From Agreia sp. Leaf283 (lineage in GTDB: Bacteria; Actinomycetota; Actinomycetes; Actinomycetales; Microbacteriaceae): a stretch of 64,000 bases of DNA. The stretch spans positions 631,949 to 695,948 of the forward strand of contig NZ_LMNF01000002.1 in assembly GCF_001422485.1 (NCBI RefSeq). Reading direction: 5' to 3'. Of the stretch, positions 17,451 to 26,670 are shown piece by piece (the first letter of the stretch is position 1; each line of letters begins with the position of its first letter). A program made the position numbers and the translations under genes. Below the pieces are notes generated by a model, which was not told where the DNA came from, did not search any database, and saw nothing but the letters and a program-made list of their open reading frames with translations.

Positions 17451-18656
17451 GTGACTATCTCTGGTTCCTGGCAGCGCACAGCGCGCGGAGCGGGCCTGCT
17501 GTCGCCCGACGGCTCGATTCGGTCGACGATCTTCGCCGAGATGAGCGCCCTCGCCACGTCGACGGGCGCGATCAACCTCGGGCAGGGTTTTCCCGATGAG
17601 GACGGCCCGGCCGAGATCCTCGAAGCTGCGCGCCGCGCGATCAGCGACGGACTGAACCAGTACCCGCCGGGGCTCGGCATGCCGGTGCTGCGCGAAGCGA
17701 TCGCCGCGCACCAGAAGCGGTTCTACGCGCTCGAGGTCGACGCCGAACGCGAGGTCCTCGTCACGGCCGGCGCGACAGAGGCTCTCGCCGCTACGCTCCT
17801 CGCGCTCGTCGACGACGGCGACGAGGTCGTCACCCTCGAGCCCTTCTACGATGCGTACGGCGCCGTGATCGCCCTCGCCCGAGGCATCCACCGCACCGTT
17901 CCCCTGCGACTGCCAGCGTTCCTGCCCGACCACGACGACCTGCGCGCCGCCGTGACCGACCGCACCCGCGTCATCCTGATCAACAACCCGAACAACCCCA
18001 CCGGAACGGTGCTGCCGCGCGAGACCCTCGAGCTGATCGTCGAGCTCGCCCACGAGCACGACGCGATCATCGTCACCGACGAGGTCTACGAGCACCTCAC
18101 GTTCGGCGTTCCGCACATCCCGGTCGCGACGCTGGCCGGCGCACGGGAGCGCACGGTCACGATCTCATCGGGCGGCAAGACGTTCAACACCACCGGCTGG
18201 AAGATCGGATGGCTGACCGCGCCGCACGAGCTGGTCACGGCGATCCTCGCGGTCAAGCAGTTCCTGACCTTCGTGAACGGCGCCCCGTTCCAGCCCGCGA
18301 TCGCGCTGGGGCTCGGGCTGGGCGATGACTTCTTCGAGGGCATCGCGCGCACGCTTCAGGGCAAGCGCGACCTCCTCTCGACCGGTCTCGCCAAGGCGGG
18401 CTTCGAGGTGTTCACCCCTCAGGCCGGCTACTTCGTGGTGGCCGACGCCGCGCCGCTCGGCTACACGGATGCGGCAGCACTGTGCCGAGACCTGCCCGAG
18501 CTCGCCGGAGTGGTGGGCATCCCCATCAGCGCCTTCTGCGGCGAACAGCTCGCGGGCGAGTACTCGTCGCTCGTGCGATTCGCCTACTGCAAGAAGGTCG
18601 ACGTGCTCGAGCGGGCCGCCGCCCAGCTCGCCCGCGCGGGCCGCGAGAGCCGCTGA
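17451..18656 (+). CDS. Class I/II PLP aminotransferase (DapC / methionine aminotransferase-like)
   Basis: 401 residues. Seen motifs are INLGQGFPDEDGP, NQYPPGLGMPVLREA, NNPNNPTGTV, TDEVYEHLTF and the PLP lysine in SSGGKTFNTTGWKIGW. The pattern fits the YbdL/DapC branch, which includes N-succinyldiaminopimelate aminotransferase and 2-oxo-acid:methionine aminotransferase; I cannot separate these by eye. The GTG at 17451 has GGTAGG at proper distance, whereas a TTG at 17442 lies too close to it. Confidence 0.85.
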   Translation: MTISGSWQRTARGAGLLSPDGSIRSTIFAEMSALATSTGAINLGQGFPDEDGPAEILEAARRAISDGLNQYPPGLGMPVLREAIAAHQKRFYALEVDAEREVLVTAGATEALAATLLALVDDGDEVVTLEPFYDAYGAVIALARGIHRTVPLRLPAFLPDHDDLRAAVTDRTRVILINNPNNPTGTVLPRETLELIVELAHEHDAIIVTDEVYEHLTFGVPHIPVATLAGARERTVTISSGGKTFNTTGWKIGWLTAPHELVTAILAVKQFLTFVNGAPFQPAIALGLGLGDDFFEGIARTLQGKRDLLSTGLAKAGFEVFTPQAGYFVVADAAPLGYTDAAALCRDLPELAGVVGIPISAFCGEQLAGEYSSLVRFAYCKKVDVLERAAAQLARAGRESR

Positions 18657-18658
18657 CG

Positions 18659-19234
18659 TCAGCCCGCGGGCTTCTCTTCGCGCGCGAGCTTCTCCACCAT
18701 GCGCTCGATGGCGCGGGCACGGCCCTGTTCCGTCTTCAGCGCGTGGATGCGGTAGTACACCGCGAACCGGTTCTGCGCATTGAGGGTCGCGTAGAAGGCC
18801 TTCGCGGCCGGATTCTGCTCGAGGGCGCTGAGAAGATCCGGATGCGGCTGCGCATCGGTCGAGGCCGCGTAGGCCCGGTCCCACCGGCCATCCGCCCGTG
18901 CCCGCTCGATCTCGGTCAGGCCTCGGGGCGACATCCGGCCGTCGGCGATCATCGCTTCTGCAGCCAGGCGGTTGCGCATCGACCACGGGCTGGCAGCCCT
19001 GCGCGGCGTGAAACCGCGGAACGACGTGTGCTCGTCGCGGGAACGCGACTGCCCGTCGATCCATCCAAACTCGAGAGCCACGTCGAGCGCCTCGGCATAG
19101 GTGACCGTCGTGAAGGGGGCGCCCTTCTTTGCCACGATCAGCCAGATGCCGACCTCGAGATCCTGGTTCTCGAGCATCCAGTCGCGGAACGCCTCGCGCG
19201 ACGAGAACCGCAGGCTCTCCCGTTCCGCAGCCAC
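18659..19234 (-). CDS. YdeI/OmpD-associated family protein
   Basis: 191 residues, GTG start after GTAGGAGG. SSREAFRDWMLENQDLEVGIWLIVAKKG, VTYAEALDVALEFGWIDGQSRS, FTPRRAASPWSMRN and a C-terminal RFAVYYRIHALKTEQGRARAIERMVEKLAREEK match the YdeI family (bacteriocin-resistance-associated, DUF1905/YdhG-like). The biochemical function is not established. It follows the nitrilase gene by 12 bp on the same strand and converges on the aminotransferase. Confidence 0.85.
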   Translation of the reverse strand: MAAERESLRFSSREAFRDWMLENQDLEVGIWLIVAKKGAPFTTVTYAEALDVALEFGWIDGQSRSRDEHTSFRGFTPRRAASPWSMRNRLAAEAMIADGRMSPRGLTEIERARADGRWDRAYAASTDAQPHPDLLSALEQNPAAKAFYATLNAQNRFAVYYRIHALKTEQGRARAIERMVEKLAREEKPAG

Positions 19235-19246
19235 CTCGATCGCCTC

Positions 19247-20089
19247 CTACAGCTCTCGCGTTCCGAAGCGACGGAGAGCCAGCGCAGGATTCACGCGCCG
19301 CACCTCGTCGACGCGACCCCGGTCGATCCACGCGACGGCGACGTCCTCGTTCTCGGCGAGGGAGGCGATGGTCACTCCCATCGGATCGACGACGAGGCTG
19401 GCCCCGACCCCGATCGGCGGCGTGTGATCGGCCGCGGCGACATAGATCGTGTTCTCGAGGGCCCTGGCGGTGACGAGTGTGCGCCAGTGGTGTTCCTTCA
19501 GCACTCCCCTGACCCACTCGGCGGGCACGAGCACGAGGTCTGCTCCGGCGTCGACCAGACGCCTCGAGACCTCGGGAAAGCGGATGTCGTAACAGGTCTG
19601 CAGACCCACGGTGAACGACCCGACGGCGAAGGTCTCCGGAGCCTCGATGACGCCCGGTTCGACGAAGTCGCTCTCACGCGACCCGAACGCGTCATAGAGG
19701 TGGAGCTTGCGATACGAGGCCACGAGCTCGCCCGTCGGCGAAACGGCGACGACGGCGTTCGAGAACCGCTCGCCGGCCTCTGTCGTCTCGATCATGCCCG
19801 CGACCACGTGGATGCGCAGGCGGGCGGCCAGGGAGCCCAGCGCCGTGACGAACGGGCCATCGAGCGGCTCGGCGTTCTCGAGGAAGCCGTCGCCGAACGG
19901 ATCGGAGAAGTACGACGAGTACTCGGGGAACACGACGATGGATGCGCCGCGCGACGCCGCGCGCTCGGCCAGTCGCGTGATGGCGGCCAGATTCGCACCC
20001 TTGTCTGCGCCGGGGGCGAATTGGGCGATCGCGACACCGAGACCGGCTGCCTGGTCGATCTCGTGCACCGGGCCGGAGATGAGGGTCAT
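19247..20089 (-). CDS. Carbon-nitrogen hydrolase (nitrilase superfamily)
   Basis: 280 residues. The catalytic triad is visible: Glu in FPEYS, Lys in YRKLHLYD, and Cys in QTCYDIRFPE. The pattern resembles the Nit1/omega-amidase branch, which hydrolyses amides such as deaminated glutathione or 2-oxoglutaramate; the substrate here is not known. It sits 9 bp after the ROK gene and before the YdeI-like gene, so the three may be one transcript. Confidence 0.87.
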   Translation of the reverse strand: MTLISGPVHEIDQAAGLGVAIAQFAPGADKGANLAAITRLAERAASRGASIVVFPEYSSYFSDPFGDGFLENAEPLDGPFVTALGSLAARLRIHVVAGMIETTEAGERFSNAVVAVSPTGELVASYRKLHLYDAFGSRESDFVEPGVIEAPETFAVGSFTVGLQTCYDIRFPEVSRRLVDAGADLVLVPAEWVRGVLKEHHWRTLVTARALENTIYVAAADHTPPIGVGASLVVDPMGVTIASLAENEDVAVAWIDRGRVDEVRRVNPALALRRFGTREL

Positions 20090-20098
20090 CCCCTCACC

Positions 20099-21253
20099 CT
20101 AGCGAAGCGGCGCCGCGCTCGGAATGAGGCCGAAGCCCGACTGGATCGCGACCGCGGCGGCACCGCGGGCCCACGCCGTGAAGTCCGCGTCGGTGCGCCT
20201 GATCTGCACGGGAAGCGCGTCGGGGTCGCGATCCGCTTCGACGGCGGAGCGCACGACGCCGTCTGCGACCTCGAGCAGCCCGATGCCCTCCCCCGAGAGC
20301 ACCACGATGTCGACCATGGCGAGGTTCGCACTGGCGGCGATCAGCCTTCCCAGGGCCCGGGCCGAGGTGTCGACCACTTGACGGGCGACGGCGTTGCCCT
20401 CAGCCGCGAGCGCGAGCAGCTCGTCGTATTCCACGGATCGTCCGAGGCCGACGCCGGCCGACGAGCACATGCTTCCGATCGAGAGCATGGCCGACGAGCA
20501 GCCCCGATGCCCGTCGACGCAGAGCGGGCCGGTGTTGTCGAGGGGAAAATGCCCTCCGAGCCCGAGGCCCGTATCCGAGGTGATCACCTGGCGTCCGTGC
20601 ACGACGAGCCCGTATCCGACTCCCGCTCCGATGGTGATCACCGAGAAGTTGTCGATTCCGCGGGCGTGCCCGAACCACTGCTCGGCCGTCGTGAGCGCCA
20701 CCACGTCGTTCTCGACGGTTGCAGGCCGACCGAAGCGCTCCTCGATCGCGGTGCCGAGGGCGACGTCGTGCCAGTCGAGGAACGGTGCGCGCACGACGAG
20801 CGACGATCCGGTCACCTTGCCGCCGATACTGGCACCGATCGCGGCGACATCGTGGGCGTCGAGGTCGTCGATCAGGTTCTGGATGCCGTCGAGCACGTCG
20901 TCGACGCCGTGTCCGGCCAGTCGTGTGGTCGCCGACGCCCCGACGGTCGCGCGCAGGTCGGTGACGACGCCGAAGACGTGCTCCCCCGTGATCTTGACCC
21001 CGAGCATCCGCTGCGCGTCGACCCTCACGTCGAGCGGCTTCACGGGCCTGCCGACGGCGCCGTCCTGGCGCTCCTGCGCCTCGACGAGAATGCCGTGATC
21101 GAGGAACGGACGGCTGAGGCGGGTAAGGCTCGCGGGCGACAACCCGAGCCTGCGCCCGAGCTCGCCGCGCGCGATCGGACCGTGGATCAGCACTTCGCGC
21201 GCGAGTTCGCGAGCGGGGTCCCTGGTCTCGAATTCTCGGATCGTCTCGTTCAT
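20099..21253 (-). CDS. ROK family transcriptional regulator (NagC/XylR-like)
   Basis: 384 residues. An N-terminal winged helix (IARGELGRRLGLSPASLTRLSRPFLDHGIL) precedes a sugar-kinase-like ROK domain with GVKITGEHVFGVVTD, GASIGGKV and VITIGAGVGYG. The zinc motif usually written CxCGxxGC appears as CVDGHRGC, missing the second Cys. It is divergent to the alpha-galactosidase gene across 107 bp that contains a TTTCG-N8-CGAAA inverted repeat, so it is very likely the repressor of that locus. Confidence 0.88.
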   Translation of the reverse strand: MNETIREFETRDPARELAREVLIHGPIARGELGRRLGLSPASLTRLSRPFLDHGILVEAQERQDGAVGRPVKPLDVRVDAQRMLGVKITGEHVFGVVTDLRATVGASATTRLAGHGVDDVLDGIQNLIDDLDAHDVAAIGASIGGKVTGSSLVVRAPFLDWHDVALGTAIEERFGRPATVENDVVALTTAEQWFGHARGIDNFSVITIGAGVGYGLVVHGRQVITSDTGLGLGGHFPLDNTGPLCVDGHRGCSSAMLSIGSMCSSAGVGLGRSVEYDELLALAAEGNAVARQVVDTSARALGRLIAASANLAMVDIVVLSGEGIGLLEVADGVVRSAVEADRDPDALPVQIRRTDADFTAWARGAAAVAIQSGFGLIPSAAPLR

Positions 21254-21256
21254 TTG

Positions 21257-21354
21257 TTTCGATTATCAACGAAATCAGCCGGTTGCGCGAGAAGAACACG
21301 GCCGGAGTCCCCACGAATTCGCAGTTGACAGCGGAATTAGTTTCGCGGTAGAAA
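21257..21354 (+). promoter_or_regulatory. ROK operator candidates and promoter of the alpha-galactosidase operon
   Basis: An inverted repeat TTTCGATTATCAACGAAA (21257-21274) lies next to the ROK start. TTGACA (21325-21330), 18 bp, then TAGAAA (21349-21354) form a sigma-70-like promoter. TTTCGCGGTAGAAA (21341-21354) overlaps the -10 and resembles the first repeat. The expected transcription start falls on or next to the ATG at 21361, and no ribosome-binding site is seen, so the mRNA may be leaderless. Confidence 0.55.
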
Positions 21355-21360
21355 TTATCC

Positions 21361-23493
21361 ATGCAGAGCCGCAGCGACGTCATCCACCTCCGAGCCGGGG
21401 GCACGAGCGTGGTCATCGACCTCGCCACGCCGGGATTCCCCGCGATCATCCACTGGGGCGACGACCTCGGGGCCCTCTCAGAATCGCGACTCGCCGACCT
21501 GGCCGTCGCCGCACGGCCGCAGCGCGTATCCGGGGCGCTCGATACGCCGGCGCGCCTCACCATCGTGCCGCTCGAATCCGCCGGCTGGCAGAACGAACCC
21601 GGCCTCATCGGTTCGCGCCGGGGCCGCGACTTCTCCCCACGCTTCGCGGCTGCCGACGTGCACGACCTGAGCGCGACCTCGGTGACCTTCATCGCCGACG
21701 ACGACCTCGCACAGCTGCGCCTCACCGCGACACTCTCCGTCGATGAGGCCGGCCTGCTGCGCCAGCGCCACACGATCACGAACCTGGGCGCCGACGACTA
21801 CGCGCTTGAGCAGCTCGTCGCCACCTTCCCCGTGCCGCACACGGCAAGGCAGCTCCTCGACACCACGGGTCGCCACCTGCGCGAGCGCTCGCCCCAGCGC
21901 CACGAGTTCACGACAGGGCGGCACGTTCGCGACAGCCGCCGCGGCCGCCCCGGCGCCGACTCCACCCTCTTCATCGCTGCGGGCACTCCCGGCTTCGGTT
22001 TCGAGCGCGGACTGGTGCACGGCGTCCACCTCGCGTGGAGCGGCAACCAGCGCCTCGTCGCGGAGCGCACCGTGGCGGCGCACGCCCTCCTGCAGGCCGG
22101 CGAGCTGCTCGCGAACGGCGAGGTGATCCTCGCATCGGGCGAGAGCTACACCACCCCGGATGCAATCGGCTCGTGGGGCGACGGTCTCACCGCGTTGTCG
22201 GCACGGTTCCACGAATCGCTCCGTGCCCGGCCGAACCATCCCGTCGCATCCAGGCCCGTGACCCTCAACACGTGGGAGGCCGTCTACTTCGACCACGATC
22301 TCGACCGGCTGACACGGCTTGCGGATGCCGGTGCGCGGGTCGGCGCCGAACGCTTCGTTCTCGACGACGGCTGGTTCCGCGGCAGACGCGACGACACGGC
22401 CGGCCTCGGCGACTGGTTCGTCGACGACTCGGTCTGGCCGGAGGGCCTTGGACCGATCGTCGACCACGTCACCGGGCTGGGCATGCAATTCGGCCTCTGG
22501 GTCGAGCCCGAGATGGTGAATCCCGACTCCGACCTCGCTCGCTCGCACCCCGACTGGATGCTCCAGACGGGCGGCAGCCTGCCCGTCGAGGGCCGACAGC
22601 AGCAGGTTCTCGACCTGTCGAACCCCGCGGTCTTCGACTACCTGCTCGAACGTCTCGACTCCCTGCTCGCCGAGTACGACATCGCCTATCTCAAGTGGGA
22701 TCACAATCGCGATCTGCTCGACGCCGGCAGCACGGTCACGGGCAGGGCGGCGGTGCACGCCGGCGTTCTCGCGCTCTACCGACTGCTCGACGAGCTCAAG
22801 GCTCGCCACCCGGGTCTCGAGATCGAGAGCTGCGCGTCGGGCGGCGCCCGCGTCGACCTGGGCATCCTGGAGCACACCGACCGCATCTGGACGAGCGACT
22901 GCATCGACCCGCTCGAACGCCTGACCATCCAGAAGTACACGAACATCGTCGTGCCCTACGAGCTCATGGGAGCGCACGTCAGCGGTCCCCACTCGCACTC
23001 GACAGGCCGCCGGCACGACTTGGCGCTGCGCGCGGGCGTCGCCCTACCCGCGCACTTCGGCATCGAGTGGGACATCTCCGAGCTCGACGACGCCGAGTTC
23101 GCAGAACTCGGTGAATGGGTCACCGCCCACAAGCGCCTACGCGACCTGGTGCACACCGGTCGTGCCGTGCACGCCGACCTGCCCGACGCATCCGCAGACC
23201 TGCGCGGCGTGGTGTCCACCGACCGCGCCCACGCCGTCTTCACCTACACGCAGGTCACCTCCAGCACGAGCTACCCGCCGGGACCCCTCGCGTTCCCCGG
23301 CCTCGACGACTCTCGCGTCTACCGGGTCTCGCTCGCGTCGCCGACGACTCCCCTCGGCGGAGCGGGACAGTCCGCGCTCGCGTGGGCCGAGCATCCCGTC
23401 GCCCTGACCGGCCAGGCGCTCCGCACCACGGGCATCCAGGCGCCCGTTCTCTTTCCCGAACAGCTTCGGCTGATCGAACTCATCGCGATCTGA
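21361..23493 (+). CDS. Alpha-galactosidase, GH36
   Basis: 710 residues, the full length for bacterial GH36. The barrel shows VLDDGWF, FGLWVEPEMVNPDSDL, YLKWDHN with nucleophile D447, ESCASGGARVDLG, and TSDCID with acid/base D513. It lacks a signal peptide, so it cleaves alpha-1,6-galactosides such as melibiose or raffinose in the cytoplasm after import by the ABC system encoded just downstream. It is the first gene of the operon that runs to 28,323. Confidence 0.95.
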   Translation: MQSRSDVIHLRAGGTSVVIDLATPGFPAIIHWGDDLGALSESRLADLAVAARPQRVSGALDTPARLTIVPLESAGWQNEPGLIGSRRGRDFSPRFAAADVHDLSATSVTFIADDDLAQLRLTATLSVDEAGLLRQRHTITNLGADDYALEQLVATFPVPHTARQLLDTTGRHLRERSPQRHEFTTGRHVRDSRRGRPGADSTLFIAAGTPGFGFERGLVHGVHLAWSGNQRLVAERTVAAHALLQAGELLANGEVILASGESYTTPDAIGSWGDGLTALSARFHESLRARPNHPVASRPVTLNTWEAVYFDHDLDRLTRLADAGARVGAERFVLDDGWFRGRRDDTAGLGDWFVDDSVWPEGLGPIVDHVTGLGMQFGLWVEPEMVNPDSDLARSHPDWMLQTGGSLPVEGRQQQVLDLSNPAVFDYLLERLDSLLAEYDIAYLKWDHNRDLLDAGSTVTGRAAVHAGVLALYRLLDELKARHPGLEIESCASGGARVDLGILEHTDRIWTSDCIDPLERLTIQKYTNIVVPYELMGAHVSGPHSHSTGRRHDLALRAGVALPAHFGIEWDISELDDAEFAELGEWVTAHKRLRDLVHTGRAVHADLPDASADLRGVVSTDRAHAVFTYTQVTSSTSYPPGPLAFPGLDDSRVYRVSLASPTTPLGGAGQSALAWAEHPVALTGQALRTTGIQAPVLFPEQLRLIELIAI

Positions 23494-23532
23494 CCCCGGA
23501 TCGCGTTACGCACGACGCAAGGAGGCGTTCTC

Positions 23533-24858
23533 GTGTTTCATCCACCACCCGCTGGTTCCTCGAGGAGGAACGGCCGCCCGATCAGGCGCGTACTGGCCGC
23601 CGGAATAGGGCTCGTGCTCGCCGGCTCCGCGCTCGTCGGCTGCTCGAGCCCCGACGACGGCGTCGTCACCCTCGACTTCTTCCAGTTCAAGCCCGAGGCG
23701 GTGAAGGACTTCGCCGCCATCATCGACGACTTCGAGGCCGCGAACCCCGACATCCGCGTCGTGCAGAACGCGGTCCCCGATCCCGACACCGCCATCAGAA
23801 CCCTGCTCGTGAAGAACAAGGTGCCCGACGTGCTCACCCTCAACGTGAGCGGCAACTTCGCCGAACTGGCCCGAGCCTGCGTCTTCGCAGACCTCAGCGA
23901 CGAGGCGTCGGCCGACACGGTGAACCCGGCCGTGCAGAAGATCGTTCAGGACCTCGGCAGCTGCGACCAGGGCGACGGCTCAGAGGTCAACGCCCTGCCG
24001 TTCGCCAGCAATGCCTCCGGCATCATCTACAACCCGGCGATTTTCGCAGAGAATGACGTCGAGGTTCCGACCACCTGGGACGAGTTGATCGCTGCGGCGC
24101 AGACGTTCCAGCAGAACGGAGTGACGCCCTTCTATTGCACGATGAAGGATGCCTGGACCGCGGGCCCCGCATTCGTGAACCTGGGCGGCGCGCTCATGCC
24201 GGAGGGCTTCTTCGACGATCTCCGCGCCGAGGGTTCCGACCTCGACACGGTCTCGTTCTCGAAGGACTTCGGCGACGCCGTCGACAAGGAGGTCGAGCTC
24301 TACAGCTACTGCCAGGACGACTTCGCCAGCCGCGACTACAACGCCGGCAACGCCGCGTTCGCCGCAGGGGAATCGGCCATGTACCTGCAGGGCTCGTACG
24401 CGATCCCCGCGATCCGGGCGACGAACCCGGATGCGCAGATCGCCACGTTCCCGTACCCCGTCACCGACGACGCGGACTCTCGCGTCGTCGTCTCCGGCGT
24501 CGACGTCGGCATCTCGATCGGCCGGGACACACCGCACCGCGCCGAGGCCCAGAGGTTCGTGGACTACCTCATGTCACCCGACGTCGTGCAGGCCTACTCC
24601 GAATCGCAGAGCACGTTCTCGCCTCTCAAGAACGCCGTGCCGAACTCAGACCCGGCCCTCGCCGGCCTCGAACCGTACTTCACCGACGGGCGCATCATCG
24701 GCTTCATCGATCATCAGATCCCCGCATCGATCCCGCTCGTGAACCTGCTCCAGACCCTCGTGCTCACCGGCAACACCGAGCGCTTCCTGTCAGACCTCGA
24801 CTTCGAGTGGAGCAAGGTCGCGGCCCGCACCGCAACGTCGCGAAAGGGAAAGTCATGA
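23533..24858 (+). CDS. ABC sugar transporter, substrate-binding lipoprotein
   Basis: 441 residues, GTG start behind CAAGGAGGCG. The lipobox LVGC ends the signal peptide. VVTLDFFQFKPEAVKDFAAIIDDFEAANPDIRV and ALPFASNASGIIYNP followed by FAENDVEVPTTWDELIAAAQTF are typical of the family-1 (CUT1) solute-binding proteins. It would capture an alpha-galactoside outside the membrane. It is 40 bp after the galactosidase and overlaps the permease gene by 4 bp. Confidence 0.93.
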   Translation: MFHPPPAGSSRRNGRPIRRVLAAGIGLVLAGSALVGCSSPDDGVVTLDFFQFKPEAVKDFAAIIDDFEAANPDIRVVQNAVPDPDTAIRTLLVKNKVPDVLTLNVSGNFAELARACVFADLSDEASADTVNPAVQKIVQDLGSCDQGDGSEVNALPFASNASGIIYNPAIFAENDVEVPTTWDELIAAAQTFQQNGVTPFYCTMKDAWTAGPAFVNLGGALMPEGFFDDLRAEGSDLDTVSFSKDFGDAVDKEVELYSYCQDDFASRDYNAGNAAFAAGESAMYLQGSYAIPAIRATNPDAQIATFPYPVTDDADSRVVVSGVDVGISIGRDTPHRAEAQRFVDYLMSPDVVQAYSESQSTFSPLKNAVPNSDPALAGLEPYFTDGRIIGFIDHQIPASIPLVNLLQTLVLTGNTERFLSDLDFEWSKVAARTATSRKGKS

Positions 24859-25769
24859 GCGCGCCCACGGCATCCGGCACCACCCGCACGCCGGCCAGGC
24901 GCCGGATCGAACGGACCCCCAGAGCCTTCTTCTGGATGGTCGTTCCCGCCGTCGTGATCTTCTTCGGGCTGCACACCATCCCCGTGCTCACCGGCATGTT
25001 CTTCAGCCTCACGAACTACGCGGGCTACGGCACGTGGGACCTCGTGGGCCTGTCGAACTACATCAACCTGTTCCAGGACAGCCGCGTGCTGAACTCCTAC
25101 GGGTTCACCTTCGGTTTCGCTATCGTCTCGACCGTCCTCGTCAACGTGATCGCCCTGGCGATCGCGCTCGGCCTGAACGCCCGGATCAAGTTCAAGACCG
25201 CCTTCCGCGGCGTGTTCTTCATTCCGTACGTACTCGCGATCCTGATCATCGGCTACGTCTTCAACTACCTGTTCGCGAACTCGTTCCCGGCCATCTTCGA
25301 GAGCCTCGGGCTCTCCGGGCTGTCGGGGAACATCCTCGCCGACCCGAACTACGCCTGGATCGGCATCGTGATCACGACCGTCTGGCAGGCGGCCGCGTTC
25401 AACGTGATCCTCTACCTGGCGGGGCTCCAGACGATCCCCGGTGAGATCTACGAGGCGGCCGGCATCGACGGCGCGTCGGCCTGGCGTCGATTCCGTTCGC
25501 TGACATTCCCGCTCATCGGCGCCTACTTCACCATCAACATGGTGCTGTCGTTCAAGTCGTTCCTGCAGGTCTTCGACCAGATCATCGCCCTCACCAACGG
25601 CGGACCGGGAACGAGCACCGAATCCATCGCCATGGTGATCTACCGCGGCGGCTTCCAGGGTGGCGAATACGGCTACCAGATGGCGAACGCGGTCGTGTAC
25701 CTCTTCGTCATCATCCTCGTGTCATTCATTCAACTGCGCTTCCTCCAGCGCAGGGAGGCGAGCTACTGA
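24855..25769 (+). CDS. ABC sugar transporter permease (MalF-type)
   Basis: 304 residues, six membrane helices, ATG overlapping the previous stop (ATGA). The EAA loop is EIYEAAGIDGASAWRRFRSLTFPLI, the contact site for the ATPase. Lengths and order match CUT1 permeases. It would form the channel with the next gene product. Confidence 0.93.
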   Translation: MSAPTASGTTRTPARRRIERTPRAFFWMVVPAVVIFFGLHTIPVLTGMFFSLTNYAGYGTWDLVGLSNYINLFQDSRVLNSYGFTFGFAIVSTVLVNVIALAIALGLNARIKFKTAFRGVFFIPYVLAILIIGYVFNYLFANSFPAIFESLGLSGLSGNILADPNYAWIGIVITTVWQAAAFNVILYLAGLQTIPGEIYEAAGIDGASAWRRFRSLTFPLIGAYFTINMVLSFKSFLQVFDQIIALTNGGPGTSTESIAMVIYRGGFQGGEYGYQMANAVVYLFVIILVSFIQLRFLQRREASY

Positions 25770-26668
25770 TGACTGCAGCAATCCAGGGCACCGAAGCCCT
25801 CCGCACCGTGCCCACCCCGAGCCCGCGTCGGCGGCGCCGCCGCAGCAGCGTGAACGGTGGAACCAACTGGTGGGTGACGGCCCTTATCGCGGTCTGCTCG
25901 CTGACCGTGCTGATTCCGCTCTACTTCACGATCGTCACGGCGCTGAAGTCGCCAGACCAGCTCGGAGGAACGGGGTTCGAGTGGCCCACCAGCGTGCGCT
26001 GGGAGAACTTCGCCGACGCCTACCAGCTGACGAACTTTCCCCAGGCCCTGATGAACACGGCGCTCATCACGGTGGGCGCAGTCGTGCTGACACTGCTGAC
26101 GAACTCGCTCGTGGCCTATGCCATCGCCCGCAACATGCACAAGAAGTTCTTCAAAGGGCTGTACTTCTACTTCCTCGCGGCGATCTTCGTGCCGTTCCCG
26201 ATCATCATGCTTCCCGTGGTGAAGGAGACCGCGCTGCTCGGCCTCGACACCCCCGTCGGCCTGATCCTGCTGTACACGGTCTACGGGCTGTCGTTCAACA
26301 TCTTCATCTTCGTGGCCTACATCCAGTCGATTCCGATCGAGCTGGAGGAGGCCGCGCGTATGGACGGCGCGAGCACCTGGGGTGTCTTCTGGAAGGTCGT
26401 CTTCCCGTTGCTCACCCCGATGAACGCGACCGTCGGCATCCTGACCTGCGTCTGGGCGTGGAACGACTTCCTCCTGCCGCTCGTGATCCTGTCGGATCCG
26501 TCGGCGCGAACCCTCCCGCTGGCCCAGTTCGTCTTCCAGGGACAGTTCAACACCAACTACACCGTCGCCTTCGCGTCGTACCTGATGGCGCTGGCGCCCC
26601 TCCTCGTGGTCTACGTGATCGCGCAGAAGTGGGTCGTCTCCGGCGTGATGAGAGGATCGGTCAAGTGA
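25769..26668 (+). CDS. ABC sugar transporter permease (MalG-type)
   Basis: 299 residues with six helices. The EAA loop is ELEEAARMDGASTWGVFWKVVFPLL. The ATG overlaps the stop of the preceding permease by one base. No ATP-binding protein gene lies in the operon, so a shared MsiK/MsmK-type ATPase elsewhere is required, as is common for CUT1 systems in actinobacteria. Confidence 0.93.
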   Translation: MTAAIQGTEALRTVPTPSPRRRRRRSSVNGGTNWWVTALIAVCSLTVLIPLYFTIVTALKSPDQLGGTGFEWPTSVRWENFADAYQLTNFPQALMNTALITVGAVVLTLLTNSLVAYAIARNMHKKFFKGLYFYFLAAIFVPFPIIMLPVVKETALLGLDTPVGLILLYTVYGLSFNIFIFVAYIQSIPIELEEAARMDGASTWGVFWKVVFPLLTPMNATVGILTCVWAWNDFLLPLVILSDPSARTLPLAQFVFQGQFNTNYTVAFASYLMALAPLLVVYVIAQKWVVSGVMRGSVK

Positions 26669-26670
26669 CC

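Noticed and set aside
18482-21328. A 948-codon plus-strand open frame
   Set aside because: It runs antisense across the YdeI-like, nitrilase and ROK genes, each with clear motifs. Long antisense frames are expected in GC-rich coding DNA.
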